Below are positions 32,914 to 45,900 of a stretch of 64,000 nucleotides of DNA, in pieces; the stretch's first letter is position 1, and each line of letters opens with the position of its first letter. Location: the NCBI GenBank assembly GCA_016859345.1, contig CM029118.1, positions 27,408,501-27,472,500 of the forward strand, read 5' to 3'. The notes under the pieces were generated by a model, which saw only the letters and a program-made list of their open reading frames with translations, was not told the DNA's origin and did no database searches. A program made the translations under genes and the position numbers. Source of the stretch: Istiophorus platypterus (taxonomy: Eukaryota; Chordata; Actinopteri; Istiophoriformes; Istiophoridae).

Positions 32914-33235
32914 AAAGAATAGCTCAACGTTTGGGGTCGATGCTTATTTACTCTCTTGTCAGGAGTTACTTTAGTAGATTAATGCCACTCTTATATCTGT
33001 AGGGTAAATCCACCAGTAGCAGGTAAGCTGAGCATAAAGACAAGAAACATAGATACAGCTATCCTGGCTTTTTTAAAGGTAACATTTGCCTACCAGCACA
33101 TCTCACCTATTTTCCAGTCTTTGTCTTTGTCGTTAAGCTGTCTGTTGTCCCAGATAAAAAAGAGTTATTTCCTGTTTTTTTGGCACCAAAATCGCATCAC
33201 AAATGCTCCAGTCAGGTTCCCACCATCTGTTTGGC
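32914..33235 (+). repeat. Percomorph interspersed repeat (AGCTTAGCATAAAGAC type)
   Basis: Phrase order AATAGCTCAACGTTTGGGG, GATGCTTATTTACTCTCTTG, TTAATGCCACTCTTATATCTGT, AGCTGAGCATAAAGACAAG, AGCTATCCTGGC and AAAGGTAACATTTGCCTACC matches a repeat I recognise as very abundant in percomorph genomes. It is non-coding and diverged, with an approximate right edge. Its presence is one reason I favour a percomorph source. Confidence 0.68.
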
Positions 33236-36200
33236 AACATCATTCTTGGACTAAAGAAATTATATATGTGATGTAGCAGCTGACATTAGTATGATCTTTA
33301 ATAGCCTCTGCAATATAAGGGCAATGGGTTTCTGCTGCTGAGATTAACTTGTATGAATAATAACCATGTTGCTAACAATAGACTACAGAGTAGCATGGTT
33401 CATGACAACAAGGTCATATACTGTATCAGTAATGGAGGCACCACACAATCAGTCTTATTGTATCTTAACACTGTACAATACAGTTCAGGAATCAATATCA
33501 TGGAGCACCACAGTGCACAGTAATCTCAGGAAATAATGCTGCTTTAATGTCATGTGGAGCTGAAAGTATTAGTGAGTTAAGTATGGCTAAAAAAAAAAAA
33601 AATGTGTGTTTACAAGATTACCAAAACAAAATATCTATACATACAGTATAGAAATAACTGGTTGTAATGTTGCGGCTAATATAACAAGTCAGGAAAACCT
33701 CTGCTTCTGGTTTCTTTCAAATAACTCGACCATGGTACAGTCTGCTATAGCTGCAAGCTATATTGTTAATAGTTTAATGAATGATCACATACTGAGATAA
33801 CATACTGCAACTGACTGATAAAGAATGCTCTTCAGTTGTTAGTTTATACTATAGTACAGTATGATTTACAATGCATGCAGTCCACTACCTCACATCCACA
33901 TCTACAACTCCTGCTTGCTAATGTTCTCTGTATCATTGCAGCCAGCTGCTGCAACCACCAACTGTCTTCATTGAAAAAGAGCTACTGGGAGAGTGTGACT
34001 GAGATAAGTTTAGCCGCCACTGCACTGCCTGGAGGCATCCCTGCTCATGCTGCTATCGGAGTGGAGAGTTCCACTTCGTACAGGAAAACAGCTAAACAGT
34101 TTGCACTATAAACAAGCCAGATTATATAATAAATTATAATATTTTGCCACGGTCAAAGCAAATTTGTAGGATTCAGAGTTAATTGCAAGGGAAAGACAAC
34201 AAAGGCAGAGGCTCGGTCTAATGGCGCTGCCGCCATGCTTGCGGGTGGCTAGCTTTCTAATGAGCTGCTGCTAGCATTTGTGGTCCAGTTGTGCCCCAGT
34301 GCTATACAAAAGATCTCACTGTGCAGTGTTTGCCGCACACAAGCCTAGATGAGGATGCTGTAAATTGTTAATCAGGCGAGAATTGTTGAAAGAAAAAATG
34401 CCAGTGACAACAGTTGACTGCTGTATGATGCCGTTTGACCAGAAGCTGAGTGGTTTTAGTTTTAGTGAAATGGACTCTACAGAATACAAGCACACCTAAG
34501 ATATCCATGCTGAACCGGAAACAAAGAAAGGGAATTGAAAATCAAACTTAGATGCAGATTAACAGCTCATACTTGTTAAACAATTAGTTGTGACTTGTTA
34601 ACGTGTTTAATGAAGTATGTTGTGTTTTGTAATTTGTTGATTTGCACACAAAAAAAGTTTAAAAAGAAATGTGTTGATGCTAATGATGGTGTTAATGATG
34701 ATAACGCTCCCAGTAACAGCTCTGAGCAAGACATCTGTGGTGTCAGTTCTGACATTTTGATGATATTTTCCCTCTTACAGCGATATCTTTCCTATTTAGC
34801 TAATATCTTATAAGTCAAAATAACACATGAAATATATTTAATGAAATTAGTTCATAGTGTTTTGCTGTGCGCAAAGCAACACCAATATATTCAGAAAGCT
34901 CAAATATAATTAAGCAGGGCAAAACATAACAGGGTTACATTTTGAAATGCCACATATTTTGGTACTTTCAAGGAGATAGAGCAATGGCCATATTATAGCA
35001 GACAGCATTCTGTACTTGAGTGTTTGAAATGTTATCCCATTCTGCTTGGGAAAAAAAAGCTCAGCCAAGATGATCCCATTTTAGGCTTTTACAATCCCCT
35101 CACTTCATCTCTCCAGGGGCTTTGGTGTATCTTCTCAGCCCACAATGACTCATTGGTTTAGAAACTAGAATCTTTTTTCATGCAATTAAGTGCTGCTCTT
35201 TCTCTCAGCCTTCATTTTGACACACCTAGAAACAAAGATTCTCAATCAGCCCTGCTTCAGAAAAGGATTGATGCACTGTTCATTGAGAAAAAAATGCAAA
35301 AATGAGGCTAATAAATGACTGTCAGGATCTTCAAGTGTTTTGACGGCCTTAATCAGATAAGTACTGATCTGCAATTTATTCATAACTGCAACATATAATG
35401 GATATAATTACACAAAATTAGGGGAACATCCTGTTAGTAGCGAGAAATCATTATAGCAGCATGCCCAGAACAGAATTACAATACGAAAACATCCATGTGT
35501 ACATACAGTGATAAAGGTGAAACATCGTCTGCCACAGGTTTGCATGTATTCATATATCTCAGTCACATCTAGGGGTGAGACATAGGTTCTTGCATTTTGC
35601 ACAGTTCAGCTGAGACAGCCACCCACACCGAACATTCGAAAGTGTAAATAGGGAAAACAATAAGCTGCCATTTGCTTGGGTGCTCGCTGACATGCGCACC
35701 TCGAATAACAGATTTAGAATCTATTCTGTTGCCTTGACTGAAGCTGACTGGGTGTCCACAGGGATTCAACCGACCTCCCTAGCACAGCAAAGGTCACTCA
35801 GCAGAGGTATGGCTTTCTAATGCAATGCCCTTTTGTGGTGTCTGAACTGCCTGCATTGTATTCCCCTCACATAGACTTCTTGTGGGGAGAGAGGCTTTTA
35901 GCAGCTGGATAAGGAGAATAGCATTGACAGCAGTTCTAAAGGGCAATCATACAGATAATTCAGTCCAATGGCCCTCTTTATTGAGATTAAGGCGCCGGCA
36001 CCTCTGATATTGTATAAACAAAACAATGGGCATCTCACCCGGTGATGGCCCAAAGACTCAGTGAGAGATGCATGGAAAGGCATTTTCTACTGTGACAACA
36101 GCTCCAGCGAGGCTGTTTTCAGATAAAGCCGGCTAAGGATAGCTGTGCCTCCGCCAAACTGGCATCATCATTCACTGAACTTAAGCACAAGGTATCAAGG

Positions 36201-36499
36201 TATGCTGTTGTGATGTCATGACAGTACATTTGGCAGATTTTTGTTATATCCCTGTTGGCAAGTGAAAAACTCATTAAGATGATCATTCTGCAGTGTTTAG
36301 CTTGGAAGAACTCTGCAAACTAAACTGTTTGGCTTAGTTTTTAGCCATGCTAATGACAAGGCTTTCTGGATGGCGATCTTGATCTGTTGGTTTGCTGGCC
36401 ACTCCAATATTATGGCCCAGACTTCAATTTCCAAACAACCATAAGATGGATTGCGGAGCAAGTTTGTAAAGACATTTATGGTCATCACAGTATAGCTCC
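33236..36499. other. Unique sequence, no gene recognised
   Basis: Short frames only (at most 91 codons). An A-run at 33589-33602; a hairpin with YY1-like words, ATGGCG/CGCCAT, at 34221-34236; a motif-dense block at about 35960-36100 (GGCGCCGGCACC). Confidence 0.4.
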
Positions 36500-36760
36500 C
36501 ACTGTCTGTGGTGATTCCCTGACCTTTCTGTTAGCACCACCATGAAGTGCCACATTCATGTTCCCCTCAGGATGAAATAGACTCCGTTTTGTGATCTTAG
36601 TAAACATCAGCACGCTAACAATAGTAAACATGGTAAATATTATACCTGCCAGGCATCAGCATGTTAGCATTATCATTGTGAGCATGTTAGCATGTTGATA
36701 TTCAGCACACACAGCTGCTGGCATGGCTGTAGACTCTCAGTCTTGTTTGGGTTTAGTTGG
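36500..36760 (+). repeat. Dispersed repeat family A, copy 3
   Basis: Good match to copies 1 and 2: GCACCACCATGA near the start, then CATGTTCCCCTCAGGATGAA, GCATGTTAGCATTATCATTG, GAGCATGTTAGCATG, and the terminal GGCATGGCTGTAGACTC. This is the best preserved 3' portion among the copies in the window. Confidence 0.72.
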
Positions 36761-38746
36761 TTTTGAAAGGGTTTCAACAATTAAAGGGTTCCAGAATTTC
36801 CACAACCTGCTGAGGAAAGGTGACACCTCAACTTCAGTAAAACATAACTGGAGTTACATGGATTCCATCCGACAGCAAGAATATGACAGAGCCTCTTCTA
36901 AGCGTTATCATCTAATGTTTGTGAGCAAAGCAAAAACAGCTCAAGGCTATATATTGTGATGGCAGCTAGATCATAGAAATGATGATCGCAATTTACGTGG
37001 ATTATCACTCGTGCAGATTGTACAGTATGAAAACAAAGTGATGTGTCTGTGACAGATAATTATCTTGCCAGTGTTGTTTCTCACCGGTTGACTTAAATCA
37101 AAATATTTTTACGAGTGTCAACGTTGCTGATACTGTGTAAGACCAAAAGCTTGTTTGTATGTTCAAATATTCCTTTAATGTCTGATGCAACCTGTTGCAA
37201 GAGTAGACAATGAGAGCAAGAGAAGGCTGCTAACAGATATGGGATTAGGGGGAAAAAGTAATTTATCCCCTCCTAGCAATTAGGGCATATTATCTTTGTA
37301 ATTACAATTATTATCACTGTTAAAAAGGAAAGCGTTTGTAAAAAAAAAAAAAAAGTGGTGTTCACGACACTGCACATTACTTCCTTATTATGTTAAAATT
37401 CTTATTAAGAGTCTGGAAGTGCAATTATGTCAGCTGGCGAAGAGTCATTAAATTTAGCATGAAAGCCTCCCTGATATCAAATAGTAAGATTCAGCTTCTC
37501 TTCTAGCCAAACTCTCTCTCCACAATACAGCAGAGCTCTGTCACGCTCTGCAAAGGCTCAACAAAGGACACTGCAGTCCCATTAGCCAAGTAAACAAATC
37601 AGAGAGTGAAATGAGATGCTTTTTATACTGAAACAATGGATTTCCCATCGGAGAAAATATGGCGGGAGATGAAACCCAATAACGAGGCACGTGCTCTTAT
37701 AGAAACTCTGATATGGGAGGCTTGAGTGAAACAGGCCCTATCCATGCTAAAGAGAGTAAAAATCCTGACACTGGTTTGTAGGTCTGTGTTTGGTGTTTAC
37801 TTGCATTTCTGAGATGAGAAAGCTACAATGAGCATTCACAGCAAGACACGTGCATTCATCTGATCATTTAAGAGGAAAAATTTTTTCAACCATATATACT
37901 GTATTGCATTACTCTACCCCTGACAATTTTAGTGTCAAATTACAGGATTTGTTGCAAAAGTGGAGGATGCAAATTCACATTGTCAAAAAAGAAATTGTGA
38001 GTTCCTGTCCCCAATGATACTCATTTCCTCAAAATGTGTAATGTAAAAACATGTGCTCCATACTAAGTGAAAATCAATTTGCCATTTAAGATCATCATAT
38101 TCCTCTTCACCTACCACCACCTACCAATTACTGTGCAGCAGACACTTCTACATGTGAGGCTCCCCTGAGTTCAGATGCCATTTCTTCCTTTTTTTTTTTT
38201 TTTTGGAGAGCACATGGCTCTGATGCTAGAGAAGATTAGAAATGGATAGTGGTGACCCTTGCCTCTAGAAGGGCGCTCCTGGGGATGTGAGGTTGGTTGT
38301 CATCTCTCTCCGAGATGGACGAGACCCTCCCTATAGCTGCTTTAACACAGAAGTGCTCTAAGTACGTCTGACAGTGTATTGATTATCTCAGGTCTCATGT
38401 GCAGCAGGACAGCCAAACAGATATGTCACACACATACAGGCCTCCGGTGACCTAGATTGGTGGCCGGAAAATACTGTCAAATCCCAGTATGGACACAACT
38501 AAGTACAGAACATGGCTCACCTGTAAAGAGCACTGACACAACTTCTTCATGATAATAAGGGCCTGGTTATTTTGAAATCTTTGAATCTTTCACAGAATAC
38601 TTATTGTTGATTTCAGTTCAGTGCTCATTTCTTCAAAATCTCTAAATCATTTAGGATTGAATTTACTATAATTACTTTTCATATGTTTGGATCTGGAGTT
38701 CAAATGTAAATCTTGACTAAATGCTGAAACAGAAGAAACAGAATGA

Positions 38747-38750
<4 letters not shown>
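36761..38750. other. Unique sequence, no gene recognised
   Basis: Contains an A15 run (37340-37354) and a T16 run (38189-38204). 37380-37740 looks motif-dense (CAATTATGTCAGCTGGCG, ATGGCGGGAG) and may be a conserved non-coding element. Confidence 0.4.
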
Positions 38751-38779
<29 letters not shown>

Positions 38780-38782
38780 TAA
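38751..38782. repeat. (AAAT)n tetranucleotide repeat
   Basis: About eight AAAT units. Confidence 0.95.
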
Positions 38783-41768
38783 AAAGTTTTAAAATTCCAC
38801 ACTATTCCCATGAAACTTCATGGAATAAACAATGTTTCATTAAAAGCATTTCCCACCATTAAAGTACTGCCTGAAATATTAGCAAAAGTCATTTCACATC
38901 ATGGTAAATGGTAATGACCGACTGTGGAAGGGTGACTTTGGTTGAAGCAGGGATTACACTGATATTAAAAACGATTTAATTGAAGTTTTTGCTTATGGGG
39001 GAAGAATAACCTAACAACAAACTGAAAAACACACATATCTTTATCTGCATATATGCGAATACTATTTGCAGTGTTTCTTTTTTTTATTTTTGGAGTGTAG
39101 GATGGTGTGTGTATAATGTACAAGACTTTCAGGATGGAGACCAGAGTTCTGGTTTGTATGTTTAGGTATAAGCAACAAAAGCCCTTTGGTTAAGGACAGG
39201 GAATTTATTGTAGTTTCAGAGTAAAAATGTATATAGTGAACGCTCTTTCCAGACTTCTACATATTTAAACAAAGATCTCTTTGACCATTTTACAGATATA
39301 TTCGGTATCAACATCAAGAAAAATATCTGGCTGAAGGCTGAGAAAGACCACATGAATGTAAGCAACTGTAGACCTCATACACGATTTGCAAAAATATTAG
39401 CAAAAGTCCAGAAAAAGTTGTTTCCTCTCTGATACATCTCGATATCACCAGCTTTCTCTAGAATCCAGTGCTTGTGGTATCATTTAACCTTAGAGCCTTT
39501 AGCATGCACCACCTAAAGAGACAGAGATATTAAAAGTGTTATGATAGGTGGTAAATTTGTATGCAGTATTCATGTTGTCGACCTTGACCATTCCATAAGA
39601 CTTTATACTGAAAGTCTTCGAAAGCATTGAGTCATTTAGGCTTTAAAATACACTGGGCCAAAACCACTGCTGAAAGAAAAATGGGGTTTGTTAACCCCAG
39701 ATGTGTATCAGTACTGTCTTGCATTCAATACCAGACATCCTCTGATCTGGGTTTAGGTATAGGATGGAAGTAAAGGGATTGGTTGGAGGATTACCTTGTA
39801 AGGAAGAAGAACAAAACAATTTAATTATCCTCCAGTTGGTATCATACTGTCCCACCCACCAAGCTGGTTAATGTGATTATCAAGTTTACCAAAAAAAGTT
39901 CATAAAAAACTTGCCAAAAAATGCTTTAGGTTTCCTGTCCAAAATGGCACAATACAGCCTTCAAAGCTGCCAGACATCCTTTGTCAAACTATGTTTGGCA
40001 GCAGCACAACCTTCAGAAATTTCACAAAGTTTAGAACTCTGGGAGATGTTATCATTTGATGAGTTTAGAGGGAGATACAAATTGAGCACTAATGTTTTCT
40101 TACACTATACCCTATAACAGCTGATTTTTTCTAGCTAGAGTTGCTGTGACAGGTTGCTGATTCATTCCTCCTCTAATTTCAGCATTAAAACTCCATCCCA
40201 GTGAGTGAGACTTAGCGGTTTCACTCTCCTCTGCTGAGTGGGAAAGAACAAAGAGGGACTCCTCGGTAATGTCCTACACAGCCATAGTAAGTGCAATTCT
40301 GAAAGGATTTTGGTTCAAGTGAAAAGGTATGTTTCAGAAATGCGTATTTGGGGTTAACGTTTACAGACCAACACTGTGGAGCATTGTATGAGATGATTTT
40401 GAGACCTGGCTGAACCTTTGATAATAAATGCATGCATGATGAACTAAATAATACAGTAAATTGAACTGTGTGGTACAGTGCTGTAGTTATGCCCTTTTCC
40501 CCCACCATTTATATTATATGTAGTTGTGTAGTTTAGAGTACTTCTGTTAATGTTGTATAGTTTTGTTTCTTTTTTCTCATCATGTATCTTCAGTTCAAAT
40601 GCAGAACTATAAATTCAAAAAGGAATTAATAAGAATAATATCTGGCTCAAACTCCTAGATGCTGCTAGCTGTTCCTTGTTTATAGCATCCCGGGTTTGAA
40701 GATTTTCTTCATCTCATTGCCGCTAAAACACTCTATCCAGTTTAAACTTACCTAACCTTTTATGGTGAGGAGATGTATACTCACTGTTAATGATCAGCTA
40801 ATGAAACACAAGATGTTCATGAGACTTGCAAATACAATATAAAATCTAAAAGAAAACGTTATGTATAATCCCACTGTAAATCTAATGCATGCATGCTGTT
40901 CTCAGCATCGATACAATGGCTCATACAGAGCACCAATATAACATCTGCATGTTCAGTTTGTCATATATCATATATCAACTGTCATTTGACAATAAAGTAT
41001 GATTCCTCTATAAGTCTAGCTGTATTATTTTAGCTTGTCTGTCTATTGCTATCTGTTCTGATGCTACTGAATGTGTTTAAAAACCTACTTCTCCCCATTG
41101 TACTTTTATTCACCTGTTCCCTCCCACCATCTTTACTTCACGTAATATCAATGTAAAACAGGGCGGTGGATGACATTTTTATTGAATTATTTACAAGGGA
41201 AAATAATGACAGAGGGGTCTCGGTGCTAAACAAATAAATAAATCAGATCTCTAATCAAATCCAGGGATGATGTATGTTGAGCAGGATGTTATTAGGTTAG
41301 GTGATAGGTGTCAGTGCCCACAACACCAGCAGTGGAGGGATGCACAGCCTTGTACATGGGAAACAATTATCTCTGTTCTTTGTTTTTGTTTTTTGTTTTT
41401 TTGGTTGGTCATTTTGACATTTGATTCTCTCTCTCAGGTAATCAGATGATGTGAAGAATTAGAAAATCACAGTTGGAAGTTTTCTTAGACTGTACTTAGT
41501 GACTGCTAATATAAGAAACAAAAAAGTGGAAGTTTCTTTGTTGCTCATGTGCATCTTTTATTTGTTGTTCTAAGCATCTTTGATTATTGATTGAACATAA
41601 AATGCAGAACTGAAAGTAAAACTGGAAAATTTAAATTGTTTAGAGACATTATTTATCATTTAGTTCAATCACAAAACTCCCTAGGGACAAAATATAACAA
41701 CACCAACATTATTGATGGCCTTGATTATTACATAAGGGTCATGCACTTATTTCAAGCATATTGTTTTC
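38783..41768. other. Unique AT-rich sequence
   Basis: No gene or repeat recognised. There is a small TGGGGTT/AACCCCA hairpin at about 39680-39697. Confidence 0.42.
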
Positions 41769-41814
41769 TGCAGGGGGGGGTCAGGGTTTCTCCCCCTGCA
41801 CCCTGCACCCTGCA
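41769..41814. repeat. G-run hairpin plus three 7-bp CCCTGCA units
   Basis: TGCAGGGGG (41769-41777, inside a G8 run) can pair perfectly with CCCCCTGCA (41792-41800) across a 14-nt loop. The right arm is the first of three tandem CCCTGCA units (41794-41814). The 162-codon + frame 41591-42079 runs through it from a non-ATG start and resembles no family. Confidence 0.85.
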
Positions 41815-42174
41815 CACCAACAGTATAAGAAGAGGGGATTCATCTCTCAAAGCAAACAAGAAGCTCAAGACATCCTGCTATCATTTGAGACTGGCCATTT
41901 TTGATGTGCTGTCCTTATCACTTATTGTTGTCCTCTCACTGGTCTGCCAAGAATATTTATTATTATTTTCTTCTCTTACTTTTTTGAATGCTTCTAAATC
42001 CCACCGCATGACTTGGTCAATATGCATTGGACCAAAAATTTCCATTTATAGTCCAATGTGTCTGGGCTCGTTTGTGTGAATAAATGCTGTACAGAAGTTG
42101 TAGCAGCCTCGAGGTTTGATTCTGATTAACATTACTGCCTGACAACAGTGGTTTGCAAACCTGAGATTATCTTC

Positions 42175-42270
42175 AATAAGTGCATTTCCATTCACCTATT
42201 TTCATGCACATTTTAAATTTGCACATAAAAACTTGATTGGAAGCAGCAAGATTCTAAAAAAAGAAGAAAG
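42175..42270. repeat. Older interspersed repeat, left part, interrupted by a Tc1-like element
   Basis: GCATTTCCATTCACCTATTTT and ATTTTAAATTTGCACATAAA are phrases I associate with a teleost repeat whose two halves are roughly palindromic. Its probable right part follows the transposon at about 43720-43880 (GGCGGACATGGAAAAGTTTG, GGCAATGGAAACAGAACTAA). Confidence 0.45.
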
Positions 42271-42278
42271 TGAATACT

Positions 42279-43714
42279 GTCCTGGTTGGAATAATTAGCG
42301 CCCCTGAATTTTAAGTACATAATTTAGAATATCTTTAGAAGTGAATGCAAGTTAACCAATTTTGTATGATCAGAATATTTTAATAAATGTCTAAGATTAC
42401 TGAACAAAATACATAAAAAACCTTGCAAAATAGCACAATAATACAACACAAAATGTCCCTCAGATACAATTATTGGCAATCTTCACTAACATTTGGTTGC
42501 AGAACCTTTGGAAAAATTGCAGCCTCTAAATGTTTCTTGTCCACATCTACAAATTTCTTGTGTCTGTTGGCTCTTACTGCTGCTCTTCTACTGCGGTGAG
42601 TTCAAGCTCTTTTAAGTTTGCAGGAGTTCTTTTGCAATGGCAGATTTCAGCTCTCTCCAAGAGCTTTCAGCTTTGGGTCATTGTTCTTCTCTTTCACCTC
42701 AAACCTCCTTTTCTGATGCTGGTGACACATTTAGCTCTAAACTACTGTGGTAATCTTCTGATTTCTTCATTCCTTTGATACATTCAATGCCTCCACTACC
42801 AGAGGCTGTAAAACAGCCTTAACAGCCTGATAGAACCACCACCATGTTTTACTGTGGGTAGGATGTTTTGGTTTCATTTCTTTGCCTATAGACAAACATG
42901 CACTGGATTTCCAAGAGCGATACCATGGTTTCATCTGTCTACAGAACATTCACAGAGCAAGACTGTAGCTTACCTGTTGAAGTTTTTGAAAGCGTTAGTC
43001 TTGCCTTTTTGTGTCTTTCTTCAATAGTGCTGTCTCCTTGTCCTTCACTCATTGAGCCCTACTTGATTTAGTGTGTATCATATGGTGCAGACTGAAACCA
43101 ACACTACAGATTGTTCCAGTTCAGCCTGAAGCTTTGTAGATGTCTGGAGTTTTTTCTACAATCACCTATCAACCTTCACATATTTCTCTCATTGAGTTTC
43201 TTCTTAGCACCGCGTCCTGGGAGCATCTTAAAAGCTTTATGACTATGAAACCTCTCAATAACATTATGAACTGTTGAAACAGGAATTTCAAGATCTTTGG
43301 TAAATGTCTTGCAGCCTGTGGAATTGCTATGTTTTTGAAAATAACATTGATGCTCTCAGACAGCTCTTTTGTCTTCACCAATGTTAAAAAGAAACTGGAA
43401 CCACTAAGCCATCAATTTTATACAGTAAAACCATCATCAATTGGTTAATTCAGGTCATGTGAACATTGAAGATTAAGACTTACTTTCTTTGAATTTTGTT
43501 TGAGTAACTGAAAAGGTGCCACTATACATTCTTAGTCTGTATTTTTTATTTCACTATATGGTCTCTTCTTTACCTTGCGGTTATTGATACATAACTTTGC
43601 ACATTTTCTTAAATATTCTGATTATACACAAAATGTTTAATGTGCATTTTTCTCTGGTGATGTTTCTAAACTCTGTACTTAAAATTTGGGGATGCCAATA
43701 GTTTCAACCAGGAC
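42279..43714 (-). mobile_element. Tc1-like DNA transposon with terminal inverted repeats
   Basis: Left end GTCCTGGTTGGAATAATTAG (42279 on) and right end, read on the minus strand, GTCCTGGTTGAAACTATTGG (from 43714 leftwards) are diverged copies; similarity continues for about 37 bp to TTTTAAGT on both sides. The total of about 1.44 kb is normal for a full-length Tc1-like element. TA dinucleotides lie next to both ends (42275-42276, 43715-43716), as expected for TA-targeted insertion, though the left one is offset by two bases. The transposase gene inside is on the minus strand and is broken. Confidence 0.85.
42520..43384 (-). pseudogene. Tc1-like transposase pseudogene
   Basis: It starts with MVKTKELSE at 43381, the classic N-terminus of fish Tc1 transposases. 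The next block is in another frame and contains ILKFLFQQF next to the frame encoding KILEIPVSTVHNVIERF-like sequence, i.e. the helix-turn-helix. The catalytic start reads TDETM (Asp codon complement at 42932-42934), and further on HSKTWWWFYQAV covers the usual TVKHGGGSI block (about 42822-42860) in a shifted frame. Frameshifts and stops rule out function. Antisense short frames on + (for example 42530-42778) are shadows of it. Confidence 0.82.
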
Positions 43715-43719
43715 TATTT

Positions 43720-43890
43720 ATTGCAAAAAAAGGTTTCATGTTTGGCGGACATGGAAAAGTTTGTGCATGTATAAAAAGCAAAATGTCTCAAAGGGCAATG
43801 GAAACAGAACTAATAAATCATGGCACACAGTTATCACTTCAGACATGAAAGATTGCAGCAGACAAAAACACAGGATCTCTATGTAATGTA
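43720..43890. repeat. Older interspersed repeat, right part
   Basis: Continues the repeat at 42175-42270 after the Tc1-like insertion. The phrases GGTTTCATGTTTGGCGGACA and GGCAATGGAAACAGAACTAA look familiar from teleost genomes. The assignment rests on memory and on the way it brackets the transposon. Confidence 0.4.
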
Positions 43891-45900
43891 AAGTTCCATG
43901 AATACGCAAAATAAACACAAATACAACCTTTTCCTCACATTTTCTACACTGTTTCTAATGTCATGCGATTGGAATGACTGTCTTTTAATAACACAATTAC
44001 TTGTAACTCTTCTGCAAGGATTTCAATTTTCTGGAAATTTTTATAGAAAATTGACAGTATTTTAAAATTAATTGCCTTCTACAATCTCTTTTACTTAACT
44101 CCTAGCTTTGTATGGAATATACCACTTTTGGCATTGGCACTAAACATTGCATTGGACATTACTCATGAAGTGCAGAACCATCAAAATGTAAATGTGATTC
44201 CTATGGATAATGGGCTGGTTTGACCAGTCAGCAATGTATCATGGACATGGCTAGCAGGGACCTTTTGAGAGCCAAGAAACTAAATTTTAAACCATGGTTC
44301 CTACAGTCTAATCACAATTTCCCAAGTTCTCACTAAAGTACTTGTTTTCCTTGAAAAAATTCTAGCAGTAGAGGAGGGCTCATTCACAATGGCGGCGAGA
44401 TGAAAGTGACAATTTGTTTAACATTCTTTCTATCTTAGCTCTGGATTGAGTTTAAAGAACACCCGAATGGGATTCTTGTAGATGTGGTAATCACACACCA
44501 CAACCACAAGAAAGAACAGAAATTAGATTACCAAACTGAATTTACTGATATCAGACCCATTTTTTCAACCATGTGTAGCACAACCAGCAATATAATAATT
44601 AGAAAACCCAAAATGTTAATACCTTTAAAGATTGTAAAAAAGCAACCAAACCTAAAACTGTTTTTATACCACCTACTACTACCTACAAATTGATGTTTGG
44701 GCCCTTTTTACCATAGTGGTCATTCACAGTTAGATATTCCCCTCATGGAGGCAGTAATAAGTATATGGAGGAGGTGAGGAAGTCAATGGACAATTAACTT
44801 CAATTGACATAGAATGGACAATATCTGTAAATGCATTTAAAGATTCAAGGTGGCTGGACTAGCTGGAATAAAAGGAATTAAAATTAGACCAATGTTCACA
44901 GCTGAAGCCTATTATCCCAATGAGATATAGCGAGTGTGTGCGCCTGAGATGAAGAGAGAGAGAGAGAGAGCCAGAGAAGGAGAGAAAGAAGACAAGACCA
45001 CAGACGGAGTGAAGCAAAGTTGAAAGTCATTAGTAAAAAAAAAGTCCATCTCCCTCAAAAAATGACCTCAGGTGAAAATCAGATAACTTTACCCCCTCTT
45101 TATGGTTTTCACAATGAGGTATTATCAGCAAGAAAGGGCATAGGATGGGGGAAAGCGAGATGAGGAAGAACGCGTAATAGTGTGAGAGGGATATCCATTG
45201 ATATATCCATCCAAACTGGAGGGCCTGGAACTGACAGGGCCCAAGAGAAGCCCCTGCAAAGAGCCTGGGAGAGATAAGGGGGTCATTATTCCTCAAACTT
45301 GAGTAATCCCTTGATGGCAAAGCCCTGGCCTTCCCCAAGGGTTACGAGACTTTTTAGTGTCTCTGAGAAGAGAAGAAAGAGATGATGAAAAGCATTCTTG
45401 GTCTCTATGTAATCATCTTAAAAGTATTAGTTATTTATACAGTATATTATTGTGCAGTATATTGTGTTTCACATTTACATGCTAAACTCCCACTGAGTTG
45501 AAAAAAATCAAAAAATACAATTTAAAAGAATGGCAGATGCGTGCGGCACATCAGAAATGTGACATATTGGGTGACAATGCAGATGTACAATCAGTACTGG
45601 GACAATTACTTGTCCATGCCTTCTAGGATAACAAATAGAAACACTGTTTGATGACTCCTAGTATTTGTCTGTGCCTTTCAAAAAGTTCTACGATGTGAAA
45701 TTGCTGTAGTTAAGGTTTGGTTAGATTCAGCCACAAATACTGTAATTGTCATTGTGGTTACAACAATAAACACTTGGAGTTAAGAAATGATACCGACCAT
45801 GCTTTGAAAAGCCAACATTTGCCACTGGTTGAAAACGGGGTTGCAAAGAGTTATCGCCGGTGTTAAAGTTAATTATGTTGTTGACCCGTCCATTCATCCT
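43891..45900. other. Unique sequence with a (GA)n patch
   Basis: No gene recognised. A GA-dinucleotide run at 44951-44970 sits in a purine-rich stretch to about 45000. Confidence 0.42.
44951..45000 (+). repeat. (GA)n / purine-rich simple repeat
   Basis: About ten GA units followed by AGAGAAGG-type purine sequence. Confidence 0.85.

Noticed and set aside
41591..42079. 162-codon + frame
   Set aside because: Non-ATG start, passes through a hairpin and a tandem repeat, no family resemblance and no splice or promoter context.
42530..42778. 82-codon + frame
   Set aside because: It is antisense to the Tc1-like transposase relic on the minus strand.
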